The notes: a model not told the origin generated them from the letters alone. DNA of 64,000 bases from an uncultured Lentisphaerota bacterium (GCA_903889245.1 CAISWQ010000067.1:40157-104156); one strand, 5' to 3'. Counted from the stretch's first letter, positions 26,215-34,528 are shown. Made by a program: numbers and translations.

Positions 26215-26315
26215 CGCGACCTGCGGTCAGGAGCAACCGGCTCTGCAGCCAAGGGCGAACAGGCAGTCGCGGTTCCGGCGGCCCATCGCTTCCTGGCGGT
26301 GGGCTTTTTGTTTTT
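26215..26315 (+). ncRNA. Structured small RNA, possible 4.5S/SRP RNA
   Basis: About 100 nt from a TATAGT promoter to an intrinsic terminator. CGCGAC-C-TGC (26215-26224) pairs with GCA-GTCGCG (26264-26271). Inside is GGTCAGG ... GCAGCCAAGG (about 26225-26252), which matches conserved blocks of E. coli 4.5S RNA, including all ten bases of GCAGCCAAGG. GGT/GCC can close the loop as in SRP domain IV. However, the usual GGAA tetraloop is replaced by AGC-AACCG-GCT, and the 3' side of the internal loop is CTGCA rather than AGCA. Size and position before a terminator fit an SRP RNA; the loop changes argue for caution. RNA gene 0.65, SRP identity about 0.4. Confidence 0.5.
26281..26315 (+). terminator. 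Intrinsic terminator of the small RNA
   Basis: GCCCATCGC (26281-26289) pairs over 9 bp with GCGGTGGGC (26296-26304), loop TTCCTG, followed by TTTTTGTTTTT. Confidence 0.9.
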
Positions 26316-26403
26316 ATCAGGTAGCTGAACCGCCAGGGCACCAAGAGCGCCAAGGCTGCCTTGTTCTGATCTTGGCGTCTTGGCAGTGAAAGAGGATCGG
26401 AAA

Positions 26404-26664
26404 ATGGAAAAGCGACTGGGTTTTGTGGGCATCATCATCGAGGATCGGCAGCGCGCGGCGCCGCTGGTGAACGAAGTGCTGACGGCGTTCGGCGCGTGCA
26501 TCGTCGCGCGCACCGGCATTCCCTACGAGAGCAAGCACTGCTGCGTCATCACGCTGATCGTGGACGCGACCACCGACCAGGTCGGCGACCTGACCGGCCG
26601 CCTCGGCAAGTTGCCGGGTGTCTCGGTGAAGTCGGCGTTGAGCAAACCGCGAGGGAACACTTGA
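26404..26664 (+). CDS. TM1266-like iron-only hydrogenase system regulator
   Basis: 86-residue protein resembling the TM1266 family (putative iron-only hydrogenase system regulator, ACT-like or CopG/NikR C-terminal-like fold). Landmarks are RLGFVGIIIEDRQRAAPLVNE, the middle HCCVITLIVD and the GxLPGVSVKSALSK end. The family is nearly always found with [FeFe]-hydrogenase maturation genes, and here it precedes aspartase, hydF and hydG. Its biochemical role is not established. GAGGATCGG before the ATG is a weak ribosome binding site. A 171-bp gap with hairpin modules separates it from aspA. Confidence 0.8.
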   Translation: MEKRLGFVGIIIEDRQRAAPLVNEVLTAFGACIVARTGIPYESKHCCVITLIVDATTDQVGDLTGRLGKLPGVSVKSALSKPRGNT

Positions 26665-26705
26665 GCATGGCCTCGTTTTTGTCCATTGGACACGCCGCCA
26701 GTCTG

Positions 26706-26812
26706 GGGCTTGTAGGTCGGGTCTCCGACCCGGAGCTCAAAACGCCCGGTCAGGTGACCGGGCCTACAGCACAACGATCTGTTGTAGGCCGCGTGACCTC
26801 ACGCGGCGTCGA
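26706..26812. repeat. Modular hairpin cluster between TM1266-like gene and aspA
   Basis: Hairpins GGGTCTCCGACCC, CCCGGTCAGGTGACCGGG and CGCGTGACCTCACGCG, interleaved with TGTAGG/CCTACAG borders, like the elements near 18.8 and 24.85 kb. Confidence 0.7.
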
Positions 26813-26835
26813 AAACTATGTAGCGATCTGACCCC

Positions 26836-28209
26836 ATGAAGAAGCGCACAGAACACGATCTGCTGGGCGAACTCGCCGTCCCGGCGGATGCGCTGTATGG
26901 CATCCACACCGAACGGGCGCTCGCCAATTTCCGGCTATCGGGCCGCACGGTGCCGCCCGCGCTGATCCGCGCGCTGGCGCAGGTGAAGAAAGCCTGCGCG
27001 CTGGCCAACCGCGAGCTCGGTTTCCAAACCTTGGAAAAGTCCGACGCCATCTGCCGCGCGTGCGACGAGATCGCCGCCGGCCAGCACGCCGCCGCTTTCC
27101 AACTCGACGCCTTGCAAGGTGGCGCGGGTACCTCGACGAACATGAACCTCAACGAGGTCATCGCCAACCGCGCGCTCGAACTGCTCGGCGCGGCGCGCGG
27201 CGATTACGCGAAGCTGCATCCAATCGAGGACGTCAACCTGCACCAGTCCACCAACGATGTGTATCCGACGGCGCTGAAGGTGGCGGCGATCTTCGGGCTG
27301 CGCGAGTTGAGCGCGGCGCTGGCGGCATTGCAGGGCGCGTTCCAGCGCAAGGAGAAGGCATTCGCCGGCATCGTCAAACTCGGCCGGACGGAAATGCAGG
27401 ACGCCGTTCCCATAACGATGGGCGCGGAATTCTCCGCGTTCGCCGAGGCGTTCGCGCGCGACCGCTGGCGCACGTTCAAGGCCGAGGAGCGCCTGCGCAC
27501 GGTCAACCTTGGCGGCACCGCCATCGGCACCGGCCTGACCGCGCCGCGCAGCTACATCTTCCTCGTCATCGAAAAGCTCCGCGAAATCACCGGCCTCGGC
27601 CTGACGCGCGCGGAAAACCTCGTGGACGCCACGGCCAACGCCGACTGCTTCGTCGAGGTCGCCGGCAGCCTGAATGCCTGTGCGACGAACTTCATCAAGA
27701 CTGCCCGCGACCTGCGCCTGCTGCACATGCTCGGCGAAATCCGTTTGCCGGCGGTGCAGGCCGGTTCGAGCATCATGCCCGGCAAGGTGAACCCCGTGCT
27801 CGCCGAGGCCGCGCAACAGGCGGGTATGCAGGCGCGCGCCGCCGGTGCGCTCGTCGCCGAAGCCGCCTCTGCGGGCACGCTCCAGATCAATGAATTTCTC
27901 CCGCTACTCGCCGCGTCGTTGCTCGACCAGATCGCCCTGCTCAAGAGCGCCGCCGACATGCTCGCGCCGCACGTGGAGGGCATCACCGCCGACGCCGAGA
28001 CCTGCCGCCACTACCTTGACTACAGCCCCGCGCTGATCACCGCCTTTCTGCCGCGCATCGGCTACGAGCAGGCACAGCAGTGGCTCGCGGAGTTCAAAGC
28101 AACAGCACAAACCGACCTGCGAACATTTTTGATCGGAAAGTTGGGAAAAGAAATAGTGGAGCAAACGCTGGCCCCGGAGAGTTTGATGGCACTGGGGTAT
28201 AAGAAATGA
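26836..28209 (+). CDS. aspA: Aspartate ammonia-lyase
   Basis: 457-residue member of the fumarase/aspartase superfamily, converting L-aspartate to fumarate and ammonia. The opening RTEHDLLGELAVPADALYGIHT, GGAGTSTNMNLNEV, NLHQSTNDVYPTA and the superfamily signature GSSIMPGKVNP (about 320) are all present. Its place between the TM1266-like gene and hydF suggests it supplies ammonia during H-cluster assembly; such co-localisation is known in other anaerobes, and the role here is inference. Residues FQTLEK (about 63-68) are encoded by a TTCCAAACCTTGGAA palindrome that replaces, rather than adds to, the normal sequence. Confidence 0.92.
   Translation: MKKRTEHDLLGELAVPADALYGIHTERALANFRLSGRTVPPALIRALAQVKKACALANRELGFQTLEKSDAICRACDEIAAGQHAAAFQLDALQGGAGTSTNMNLNEVIANRALELLGAARGDYAKLHPIEDVNLHQSTNDVYPTALKVAAIFGLRELSAALAALQGAFQRKEKAFAGIVKLGRTEMQDAVPITMGAEFSAFAEAFARDRWRTFKAEERLRTVNLGGTAIGTGLTAPRSYIFLVIEKLREITGLGLTRAENLVDATANADCFVEVAGSLNACATNFIKTARDLRLLHMLGEIRLPAVQAGSSIMPGKVNPVLAEAAQQAGMQARAAGALVAEAASAGTLQINEFLPLLAASLLDQIALLKSAADMLAPHVEGITADAETCRHYLDYSPALITAFLPRIGYEQAQQWLAEFKATAQTDLRTFLIGKLGKEIVEQTLAPESLMALGYKK
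27022..27036. repeat. TTCCAANNNTTGGAA palindrome inside aspA
   Basis: A single perfect TTCCAAACCTTGGAA read in frame as part of FQTLEK. Confidence 0.9.
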
Positions 28210-28216
28210 ATGTCAG

Positions 28217-28304
28217 TGGTCAGTTGTGGGTTGTCAGTTGGACGGAATGTCCAGACGGCTCTTTCTAACGGACCACTAACAACTGACAACTGACAACCAA
28301 GCAC
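28217..28304. repeat. Self-facing GTCAGTTGT / ACAACTGAC element between aspA and hydF
   Basis: Left arm has GGTCAGTTGT and TTGTCAGTTGG; right arm has AACAACTGACAACTGACAAC, the reverse complement. A single arm of the same family occurs at 37393-37410. It could form a hairpin in the mRNA between the two genes. Confidence 0.85.
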
Positions 28305-28308
28305 AGAT

Positions 28309-29598
28309 ATGTTCACCACCCCAAAATCCCTCCGGTTGCAAATCGGCCTCTTCGGGCGGACGAACGTCGGGAAGTCCAGCTTCCTGAACTACCTCGCCGG
28401 GCAGGATGTCGCGGTGACCTCGCCGGTGCCGGGGACGACGACCGACGTGGTCGAGAAGGCGATGGAGCTTTTGCCCATCGGACCGGTGACGTTCCTCGAT
28501 ACAGCGGGGCTCGATGACCAATCTGAACTGGCCGAGCGCCGCTTGCAGAAAACCGCCGCCGCGCTCGATCGCGCTGATGTCATCGTGCTGCTGACCGAGC
28601 CGAACCGCTGGGGCGCATTCGAGGAACGGATGCTCGACGCCGCCGCGGCGCGCAAGCAGCCGGTGCTCGTCGTCGTGAACAAGACCGATCTTCCAAGCCT
28701 TGGAAAACCGGACCCCGCTTTTTTCCAGCCGAGCCTTGCGAGACGGGCAGCCCTTGGCTGCCAACCCTTGGAAAAGTCTGCCGGCTGGCTGGAATGTTCG
28801 TGCGTGGATGCGGCGCGGCGCGAGCGCGTGGTCAGCCGCTTCAAGGAACTGCTGCTGAAGGTCTGCCCGGATGACTACATCCATCCGCCGGCGCTGGTCG
28901 GCGATCTGCTGCCGCCGGGCGGGCTGATGGTGATGGTGGTACCGATTGATTTGCAGGCGCCGAAGGGGCGTCTGATTCTGCCGCAGGTGCAGGCGATCCG
29001 CGACGCGCTCGATGGCGACGCCGCCGCGCTTGTGGTCAAGGAGCGCGAGTATGCGGCGCTGCTCGGCCGCCTGAACCGGCCGCCGGACCTCGTCGTCTGC
29101 GATTCGCAGGTGGTGTTGAAGATGGTCGCCGACACGCCGCGGGAGGTGAAGTGTACGACGTTCTCGATCCTCTTTGCGCGCTTCAAGGGTGACCTGCAGG
29201 AACTGGCGCGCGGCGCGGCGATGATTGAGCGCCTGCGCGCGGGCGACCGCGTGCTGGTCGCGGAGTCGTGCAGCCACCACGCGCTGGAAGACGACATCGG
29301 CCGCGTGAAGATTCCGCGCTGGCTGCGGCAGTACACCGGACTCGATGTGCAGATCGAGGTGAGCGCGGGTCGCGATTTCCCGCAGGACCTCACCGGCTAC
29401 AAGCTGGTGGTGCACTGCGGCTCGTGCATGTTGACGCGGCGGGAGATGCTCGCGCATATCCAGCGCGCACGGTCACAGGCCGTGGCGATCACGAACTACG
29501 GGCTGGCGATCTCGGTGACGCAGGGCGTGCTCAAGCGGGCGCTCTCGCCGTTCCCCGCGGCCTTGGATGCTTTCGAACGCAAACTTCAGGAAGGATGA
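28309..29598 (+). CDS. hydF: [FeFe]-hydrogenase maturation GTPase HydF
   Basis: 429-residue HydF, the scaffold GTPase that carries the 2Fe subcluster to apo-HydA. The Era-like GTPase domain has the P-loop GRTNVGKS (16-23), SPVPGTTTD, DTAG and NKTD (124-127). The C-terminal iron-sulphur ligands are in ESCSHH and HCGSC, as in HydF. Between NKTD and LECSCVD there is an extra stretch of about 30 residues (128-158) encoded by two palindromic repeats, the second carrying a nested 36-bp insertion; both stay in frame. HydG follows after 4 bp. No hydA or hydE is in the window. Confidence 0.92.
   Translation: MFTTPKSLRLQIGLFGRTNVGKSSFLNYLAGQDVAVTSPVPGTTTDVVEKAMELLPIGPVTFLDTAGLDDQSELAERRLQKTAAALDRADVIVLLTEPNRWGAFEERMLDAAAARKQPVLVVVNKTDLPSLGKPDPAFFQPSLARRAALGCQPLEKSAGWLECSCVDAARRERVVSRFKELLLKVCPDDYIHPPALVGDLLPPGGLMVMVVPIDLQAPKGRLILPQVQAIRDALDGDAAALVVKEREYAALLGRLNRPPDLVVCDSQVVLKMVADTPREVKCTTFSILFARFKGDLQELARGAAMIERLRAGDRVLVAESCSHHALEDDIGRVKIPRWLRQYTGLDVQIEVSAGRDFPQDLTGYKLVVHCGSCMLTRREMLAHIQRARSQAVAITNYGLAISVTQGVLKRALSPFPAALDAFERKLQEG
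28691..28775. repeat. Palindrome pair inside hydF with nested 36-bp insertion
   Basis: The first copy is perfect (28691-28705, TTCCAAGCCTTGGAA). The second starts TTCCA at 28723 and resumes ACCCTTGGAA ending at 28773. Between them 36 bp are inserted, ending in the hairpin GGCAGCCCTTGGCTGCC. Removing them restores a 15-bp palindrome at the normal spacing and the peptide FFQPLEK. Confidence 0.8.
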
Positions 29599-29602
29599 CG
29601 AC

Positions 29603-31087
29603 ATGATGGTGGAAGAAAAGAAACAGACGTGGCGCGAGAGCCGGATCAAGCCGGAGCAGATGGCGAAGTATCTGCAAGACGGGCGCGATTTCATTGATGA
29701 CGACGCGCTGGAGGCACGGCTGCGGCAGGGCGAGCCGGAGGCGACGCGCGTCCGCGCAAGCATCGCCAAGGCGCGGGCGATCCAGTCGCTCGACCTCGAT
29801 GAGGCCGCGGCGCTGCTCGCGGTGCAGGACCCGGAGCTGTGGGCCGAGATGCGCGCGGCGGCGGCGGAGATCAAGCACAAGGTCTATGACAACCGCATCG
29901 TCACCTTTGCGCCGCTCTACATGAGCAACGTCTGCGTCAACAGTTGTGTTTATTGCGGGCTGCGGCAGGAGAACGACGCCGTCGCACGGCGCACGCTCAC
30001 GGCTGATGAAGTCCGTGCCGAGGTGGAAATTCTCGCCGGCAAGATCGGGCATAAGCGGTTGATCGTGGTCTATGGCGAGCATCCGCGCAGCGATCTCGAT
30101 TACATGCTGGAGACCATCCGCGCGGTGTACGACGTGAAGGTGCCGGCGCGGCGCGGCTACGGCCAGATCCGCCGCGTGAACGTCAACGCCGCGCCGCTGC
30201 CGACCGAGGAGCTGCGCGAGTTGCAGGCGGTCGGTGTCGGCACCTACCAGGTATTTCAGGAGACCTACCACAAGGCGACCTATCGCGCCGTGCATCCGGC
30301 GGGCACGTTCAAGGGCGATTACGACTGGCGGCTCTACACGATGCACCGCGCGCTGGAGGCGGGCATTGACGATGTCGGCATCGGCGCGCTGTTCGGGCTC
30401 TATGACTGGCGCTTCGAGGTGCTGGGCCTCGTGGCGCACGCGCTGGAACTCGAGCGCGCGCTCGGCATCGGCCCACACACGGTCAGTTTCCCGCGGCTCG
30501 AGCCGGCGGAGAACACGCCCTTCAACGAGTCGCTGCGCTGGCGCGTGAGCAACGACGATTTTGAGAAGGTGGTCGTGGTGCTGCGGCTGGCGATTCCCTA
30601 CGCCGGCATGATCGTCACGTGCCGCGAGAATCCGGGGATGCGCCGGCGGCTGCTGCCGCTGGGTTGTACGCAGACGGATGCCTCCTCGAACATCGGTGTG
30701 GGCGGCTATCAGGATGCGGAGCAGCATGGCGACCGCCAGCAGTTCCTGCTCGCGGACACGCGCACGCTCGACGAGGTCGTCCGCGATCTGGCCGCGATGG
30801 GCTGCATCACCAGCTTCTGCACCGCCGGCTACCGCTGCGGCCGCACGGGCCAGTGCATCATGGACCTGCTGCGCAGCGGCGCGGAGGGCAAGTTCTGCAA
30901 GCTGAACGCGATCCTGACCTTCCGCGAGTGGCTCGATGATTTCGCCAGCGCGGAGACCCGCGCCGCCGGCGAGCCGGTTCTGCAAAAGGAAATCGAGGAA
31001 GTCCGCCAGAAGATGCCGAAGGCTTTCCCAGAGTTCATGCAGTCCTACGAGCGCATCTGCGCCGGCGAACGCGATCTCTATTTCTGA
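29603..31087 (+). CDS. hydG: [FeFe]-hydrogenase maturation radical SAM enzyme HydG
   Basis: 494-residue radical SAM tyrosine lyase that makes the CO and CN ligands of the H-cluster. The CX3CX2C cluster motif is CVNSCVYC (Cys111, Cys115, Cys118). A C-terminal cysteine set (SFCTAGYRCGRTGQC) matches HydG's auxiliary cluster region and distinguishes it from ThiH. ATG 29603 is used, 4 bp after the hydF stop, with AGGAAGG as ribosome binding site; the in-frame start at 29567 overlaps hydF. Together with hydF it shows that the organism makes an [FeFe] hydrogenase. Confidence 0.94.
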   Translation: MMVEEKKQTWRESRIKPEQMAKYLQDGRDFIDDDALEARLRQGEPEATRVRASIAKARAIQSLDLDEAAALLAVQDPELWAEMRAAAAEIKHKVYDNRIVTFAPLYMSNVCVNSCVYCGLRQENDAVARRTLTADEVRAEVEILAGKIGHKRLIVVYGEHPRSDLDYMLETIRAVYDVKVPARRGYGQIRRVNVNAAPLPTEELRELQAVGVGTYQVFQETYHKATYRAVHPAGTFKGDYDWRLYTMHRALEAGIDDVGIGALFGLYDWRFEVLGLVAHALELERALGIGPHTVSFPRLEPAENTPFNESLRWRVSNDDFEKVVVVLRLAIPYAGMIVTCRENPGMRRRLLPLGCTQTDASSNIGVGGYQDAEQHGDRQQFLLADTRTLDEVVRDLAAMGCITSFCTAGYRCGRTGQCIMDLLRSGAEGKFCKLNAILTFREWLDDFASAETRAAGEPVLQKEIEEVRQKMPKAFPEFMQSYERICAGERDLYF

Positions 31088-31099
31088 CCGATAGTCTTC

Positions 31100-31127
31100 T
31101 TGACTTGCCGCCGGGCCTGGCCAGAAT
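31100..31127 (+). promoter_or_regulatory. Promoter TTGACT-N16-CAGAAT, leaderless start
   Basis: TTGACT at 31100-31105 and CAGAAT at 31122-31127. Exactly six G/C bases separate the -10 from the ATG at 31134, so transcription should begin at or next to the start codon. Confidence 0.65.
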
Positions 31128-31133
31128 GCGCGC

Positions 31134-32282
31134 ATGGTTGTTGAGGTCCATGCTTTCCTGTCGTCAGCGCGGGCGCGCGCGTTGGGCCGTCTGGTTTTGC
31201 TGGCTGGGGTGGCCTTGTCGCCCGTTGGCCGCGCGGATGAGATCACGTTCCATGCCGGCTGGGCGGTCGGCGCGCCGCAGGGCGGCGCGGGCACCATCCT
31301 GCGGTCGGAGGACAGTGGCAATACCTGGTCCCGTCAGGGCCTTGGCCAGGTGGCGAGTGTGGAATTCAGCGGCGTCTCGGCCGCGAGTCCGGTCGCGGCC
31401 TGGGTGGTCGGGGACGCCAGCGAGGGCTATGCCACGATCTATCACACCAGCAACGGCGGCGTCACGTGGACACGCCAGGGGTCGGCGGGTGTCATCCCCA
31501 ATACGGGCTTGACCAAGGTCCATGCGCTCAACACGAGCAATGTCTGGGCGGTGGGAACCAGCGCGATCCTGCACTCGACCGATGGCGGCCAGACGTGGCT
31601 GAACCATGTCCCCGCCGGCTATGAGAACACGCACCTGCAAGGGATCTTTGCCGTGGACGCCACGCATGTGTGGGTGACCGGCGCGACCAATGCCGCCGGG
31701 TACGCGACCATTCTCAAGAGCAGTGACGCCGGCGCGACCTGGCTCTTGCAGACCGGTGGCGAGGTGAACCGTGCGAATCATCTGCTGGGCATCTCCGCCG
31801 TGGATGCGCAAACCGCGTGGACCGTGGGCGGGACGGGCTCCGGATATATCGCCCTGCGCACCACCGATGGCGGCGCGACCTGGAGCGAACAGGACGGCCT
31901 CATCGGGTCTTATGATGCCAACGAGGTCAGCGCCGTGAACGCGACGACGGTGTGGGTGGCCTGCGACCGGATGCTCTACCGCAGCACCGATGGCGGCGCC
32001 AACTGGGCGGGCCAGGGCGCGGGTGATTATACGGTGGGGCTTAGTGCGGTGAGCCCCTTGGAAGCCTGGGCCACGCGCGCGCTCTATAATGGCAGCCTCT
32101 ATCACACGACGGATGGCGGAACCAACTGGACGCAGATCACGCAGCTTGGTGGCGAGAACCTGCCGGGGATGACGGCCGTTTCCTTCGCGCTTCAGGCGAT
32201 TCCCGAACCTTCCACGCTCGCGCTCTGTCTCGGCTGCCTGGGATTTGCCGCGCTCTGGTCGCGGCGGCGCCGCCATCAGTGA
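31134..32282 (+). CDS. PEP-CTERM protein with YCF48/BNR-like beta-propeller repeats
   Basis: 382 residues. A signal peptide (about 10-34, ending GRADE) is followed by six or seven repeats of the form ILHSTDGGQTW / TTDGGATWSEQ, each with a preceding VDATHVWVTG strand, as in YCF48/sialidase-type propellers. The C-terminus is a PEP-CTERM sorting signal: IPEPSTLAL, a hydrophobic stretch and RRRR. It should be processed by exosortase and anchored to or released from the envelope. No ribosome binding site precedes the ATG, in agreement with the leaderless promoter. Confidence 0.85.
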   Translation: MVVEVHAFLSSARARALGRLVLLAGVALSPVGRADEITFHAGWAVGAPQGGAGTILRSEDSGNTWSRQGLGQVASVEFSGVSAASPVAAWVVGDASEGYATIYHTSNGGVTWTRQGSAGVIPNTGLTKVHALNTSNVWAVGTSAILHSTDGGQTWLNHVPAGYENTHLQGIFAVDATHVWVTGATNAAGYATILKSSDAGATWLLQTGGEVNRANHLLGISAVDAQTAWTVGGTGSGYIALRTTDGGATWSEQDGLIGSYDANEVSAVNATTVWVACDRMLYRSTDGGANWAGQGAGDYTVGLSAVSPLEAWATRALYNGSLYHTTDGGTNWTQITQLGGENLPGMTAVSFALQAIPEPSTLALCLGCLGFAALWSRRRRHQ

Positions 32283-32299
32283 GAAAAGGAGAACAGGCC

Positions 32300-33412
32300 A
32301 TGCACACCATCGCAGGCAACCTCGTGCGGCAGGCCGTGCTCGTGGCGGCCTTGGCGCTCGCCCCGGGCGCGCGGGCCGACTGGACGTTTGCCATGATGGG
32401 CGATACACGTGGCCCGAAAACCACGACCACGGGCGTTAGCCCATACCTGACCAACATCGCCGAGAAAATTGCCACGCTGAATCCCGAGATGGTGCTGGTG
32501 TGCGGCGACCTCATCAATGGCGACTATACCAACGCGACGTTCACCCTGAACTATGCCGAGCAATACGCCAACTGGAAGACTTCGATGTCGTCGGTCTTCA
32601 ACTATGCGACGGGTACGGGCATCCCGATCTACCCGGTGCGCGGCAACCACGACAACAGTTGTTATTCGCATGCGCCGATTACGGAATTGAAGCAGGCCTA
32701 TTACGACGCGTTTAGTCCCTATGTGCCGACGAACGGTCCCCATTATAGTACAACCAACAACCAGGTCGGTTTCAGCTACGCGTTCACGCACAGCAACCTC
32801 ACCGTGGTGGCCGCCGACCAATATTTTTACTATGACCAAACGCCAGGGGAGTCGGGCTATCACGATCTGGCGCGAGCGTGGGTGTCCGAGCAATTTGCGC
32901 AGACCAATTCATCCTTCAAGCTCCTCATGGCCCATACGCCGATGTTCATGACGGAGGGCGATGCGAACGCTGAACATTTCTTTGGCAACAATGCCGCCAG
33001 TTTCCAGACCCGGAGCAACTTCTGGAATGAACTGGGCACGAATGGGGTTCAACTCTACCTGACCGGCCACCTGCACAATCTCTCTGTTTCCAGCACCACG
33101 AACGACTATGGCCATGCCATCGTGCAACTGCTGTCAGGCAATGGTGGCGCACCTTTGAATGCCATTACCGATCACACGTGCGACGCGGGCGTGAACCTGC
33201 TCCATACCAACGATACCCAGTATGGTTTTGCCTTTGCCACCGTGGGCTCCGACAGGATGACCATTGATTATTACCTGCTTAATCCCGCCGATGAGACGTG
33301 GTCGCAGGACTCCTACTCTACCACGATTTTCGCCGTGCCCGAACCCTCGAGCGTCGGCTTGTTCCTAGTGGGGCTACTGGCGCTTGCGCTGCGGCGGCGC
33401 GATAAACACTGA
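32300..33412 (+). CDS. PEP-CTERM metallophosphoesterase (copy 1)
   Basis: 370-residue exported calcineurin-like phosphoesterase. After a signal peptide (about 1-26) the metal-site blocks are MMGDTRG, VCGDLINGD, RGNHDN, MAHTPMF and LTGHLHN, the standard GD-x-GD-x-GNHD-x-H-x-GHxH order. The C-terminus is PEP-CTERM (VPEPSSVGLF, hydrophobic stretch, RRRDKH). ATG 32300 follows AAAAGGAGAA; an in-frame upstream start overlaps the previous gene. It is closely similar throughout to the next gene, evidently a tandem duplicate. The substrate is unknown; a phosphomonoester or phosphodiester outside the cytoplasm is likely. Confidence 0.88.
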   Translation: MHTIAGNLVRQAVLVAALALAPGARADWTFAMMGDTRGPKTTTTGVSPYLTNIAEKIATLNPEMVLVCGDLINGDYTNATFTLNYAEQYANWKTSMSSVFNYATGTGIPIYPVRGNHDNSCYSHAPITELKQAYYDAFSPYVPTNGPHYSTTNNQVGFSYAFTHSNLTVVAADQYFYYDQTPGESGYHDLARAWVSEQFAQTNSSFKLLMAHTPMFMTEGDANAEHFFGNNAASFQTRSNFWNELGTNGVQLYLTGHLHNLSVSSTTNDYGHAIVQLLSGNGGAPLNAITDHTCDAGVNLLHTNDTQYGFAFATVGSDRMTIDYYLLNPADETWSQDSYSTTIFAVPEPSSVGLFLVGLLALALRRRDKH

Positions 33413-33424
33413 AAGGAAATGCTC

Positions 33425-34528
33425 ATGAACTTGCTCATAAGCCGTGGCTGGGTGGTGCTAACGCTGTTGTGTCTGGCAGAGGGCGCGCGGGCCGACTGGT
33501 CGTTCGTGATGTTGGGCGATACGCGCGGCCCGCACCATACGACCACGGGCGTCAGCCCATACCTGACCAACATCGCCGAGAAAATCGCCACGCTGAATCC
33601 CGAGCTGGTGCTGGTCTGCGGCGACCTCGTCAACGGCGACGACACCAACGCGACGTTCAGCCTGACCTACGCCGAGCAATACGCCAACTGGAAGACCGCG
33701 ATGTCGCCAGTCTTCAACTACGCGACGGGCACGGGCATCCCGATCTATCCGGTGCGCGGCAACCACGACAACAATGCCGGCGAGGGCGCGCCGATCACGG
33801 AGTTGAAACAGGCCTATTACGACGCCTTCAGCCCCTATGTGCCGACGAACGGGCCGAACTACAGCGTGACCAACAACCAGATCGGTTTTAGTTATGCGTT
33901 TACGCACAGCAATCTCACCGTGGTGGCCGCCGACCAGTATTTTTACTTAGACCAGACGCCGGGGGATCCGGGCTATCACGAGTTGGCCCGCTCATGGGTG
34001 AGCGAGCAGTTCGCGCAGGCCGACTCGCCCTACAAGGTATTCATGGCCCACGTGCCGATGTTCATGACGCAGGGTCAGGAGACGCCGGAGCATTTCTTCG
34101 GCAAGGATGCCGCCGGCCTCGAAACCCGGACCAACTTCTGGAATGACCTCGGCACGAATGGTGTTCAGCTCTATCTGGCCGGCCACCTGCACAACGAGGT
34201 CGTCGCCAGCACCACCAACGACTTTGGCAATCCCATCCTCCAGTTGCAGGCCGGCAACGGCGGGGCGCCGGTAGACCCCGTTATACTGCAAGCCGACCCC
34301 GGCGTGGACGTGCTCTATACCAACGGCACGCACTACGGCTTCGCGCTGGCCACGGTGGGCGCCGAGAAGATGACCATTGATTACTACCTGCTCAACCCCG
34401 CGGACGAGCATTGGTCGAAGGCCTCCTACACCACCACCATCTTTGCCGTGCCCGAACCCTCCAGCGCCGGCCTGTTCGCGCTCGGCCTGCTGGCCCTCGC
34501 CCTGCGCCGCCGAAAAAATGCGCCATGA
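33425..34528 (+). CDS. PEP-CTERM metallophosphoesterase (copy 2)
   Basis: 367-residue paralogue of the gene just upstream, with long identical stretches (TTTGVSPYLTNIAEKIATLN in both), the same metal motifs (MLGDTRG, VCGDLVNGD, RGNHDN, MAHVPMF, LAGHLHN) and the same PEP-CTERM ending (VPEPSSAGLF). ATG 33425 is chosen because AAAGGA (33412-33417) is 7 bp upstream; the ATG at 33419 is too close. It differs from copy 1 mainly in the signal peptide and the second half. Its stop overlaps the start of a small gene as ATGA. Confidence 0.88.
   Translation: MNLLISRGWVVLTLLCLAEGARADWSFVMLGDTRGPHHTTTGVSPYLTNIAEKIATLNPELVLVCGDLVNGDDTNATFSLTYAEQYANWKTAMSPVFNYATGTGIPIYPVRGNHDNNAGEGAPITELKQAYYDAFSPYVPTNGPNYSVTNNQIGFSYAFTHSNLTVVAADQYFYLDQTPGDPGYHELARSWVSEQFAQADSPYKVFMAHVPMFMTQGQETPEHFFGKDAAGLETRTNFWNDLGTNGVQLYLAGHLHNEVVASTTNDFGNPILQLQAGNGGAPVDPVILQADPGVDVLYTNGTHYGFALATVGAEKMTIDYYLLNPADEHWSKASYTTTIFAVPEPSSAGLFALGLLALALRRRKNAP

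Noticed and set aside
29603..31087. ThiH or HydE identity for the radical SAM gene
   Set aside because: Length, the C-terminal cysteine cluster region and the hydF context fit HydG; HydE is shorter and lacks that C-terminal region.
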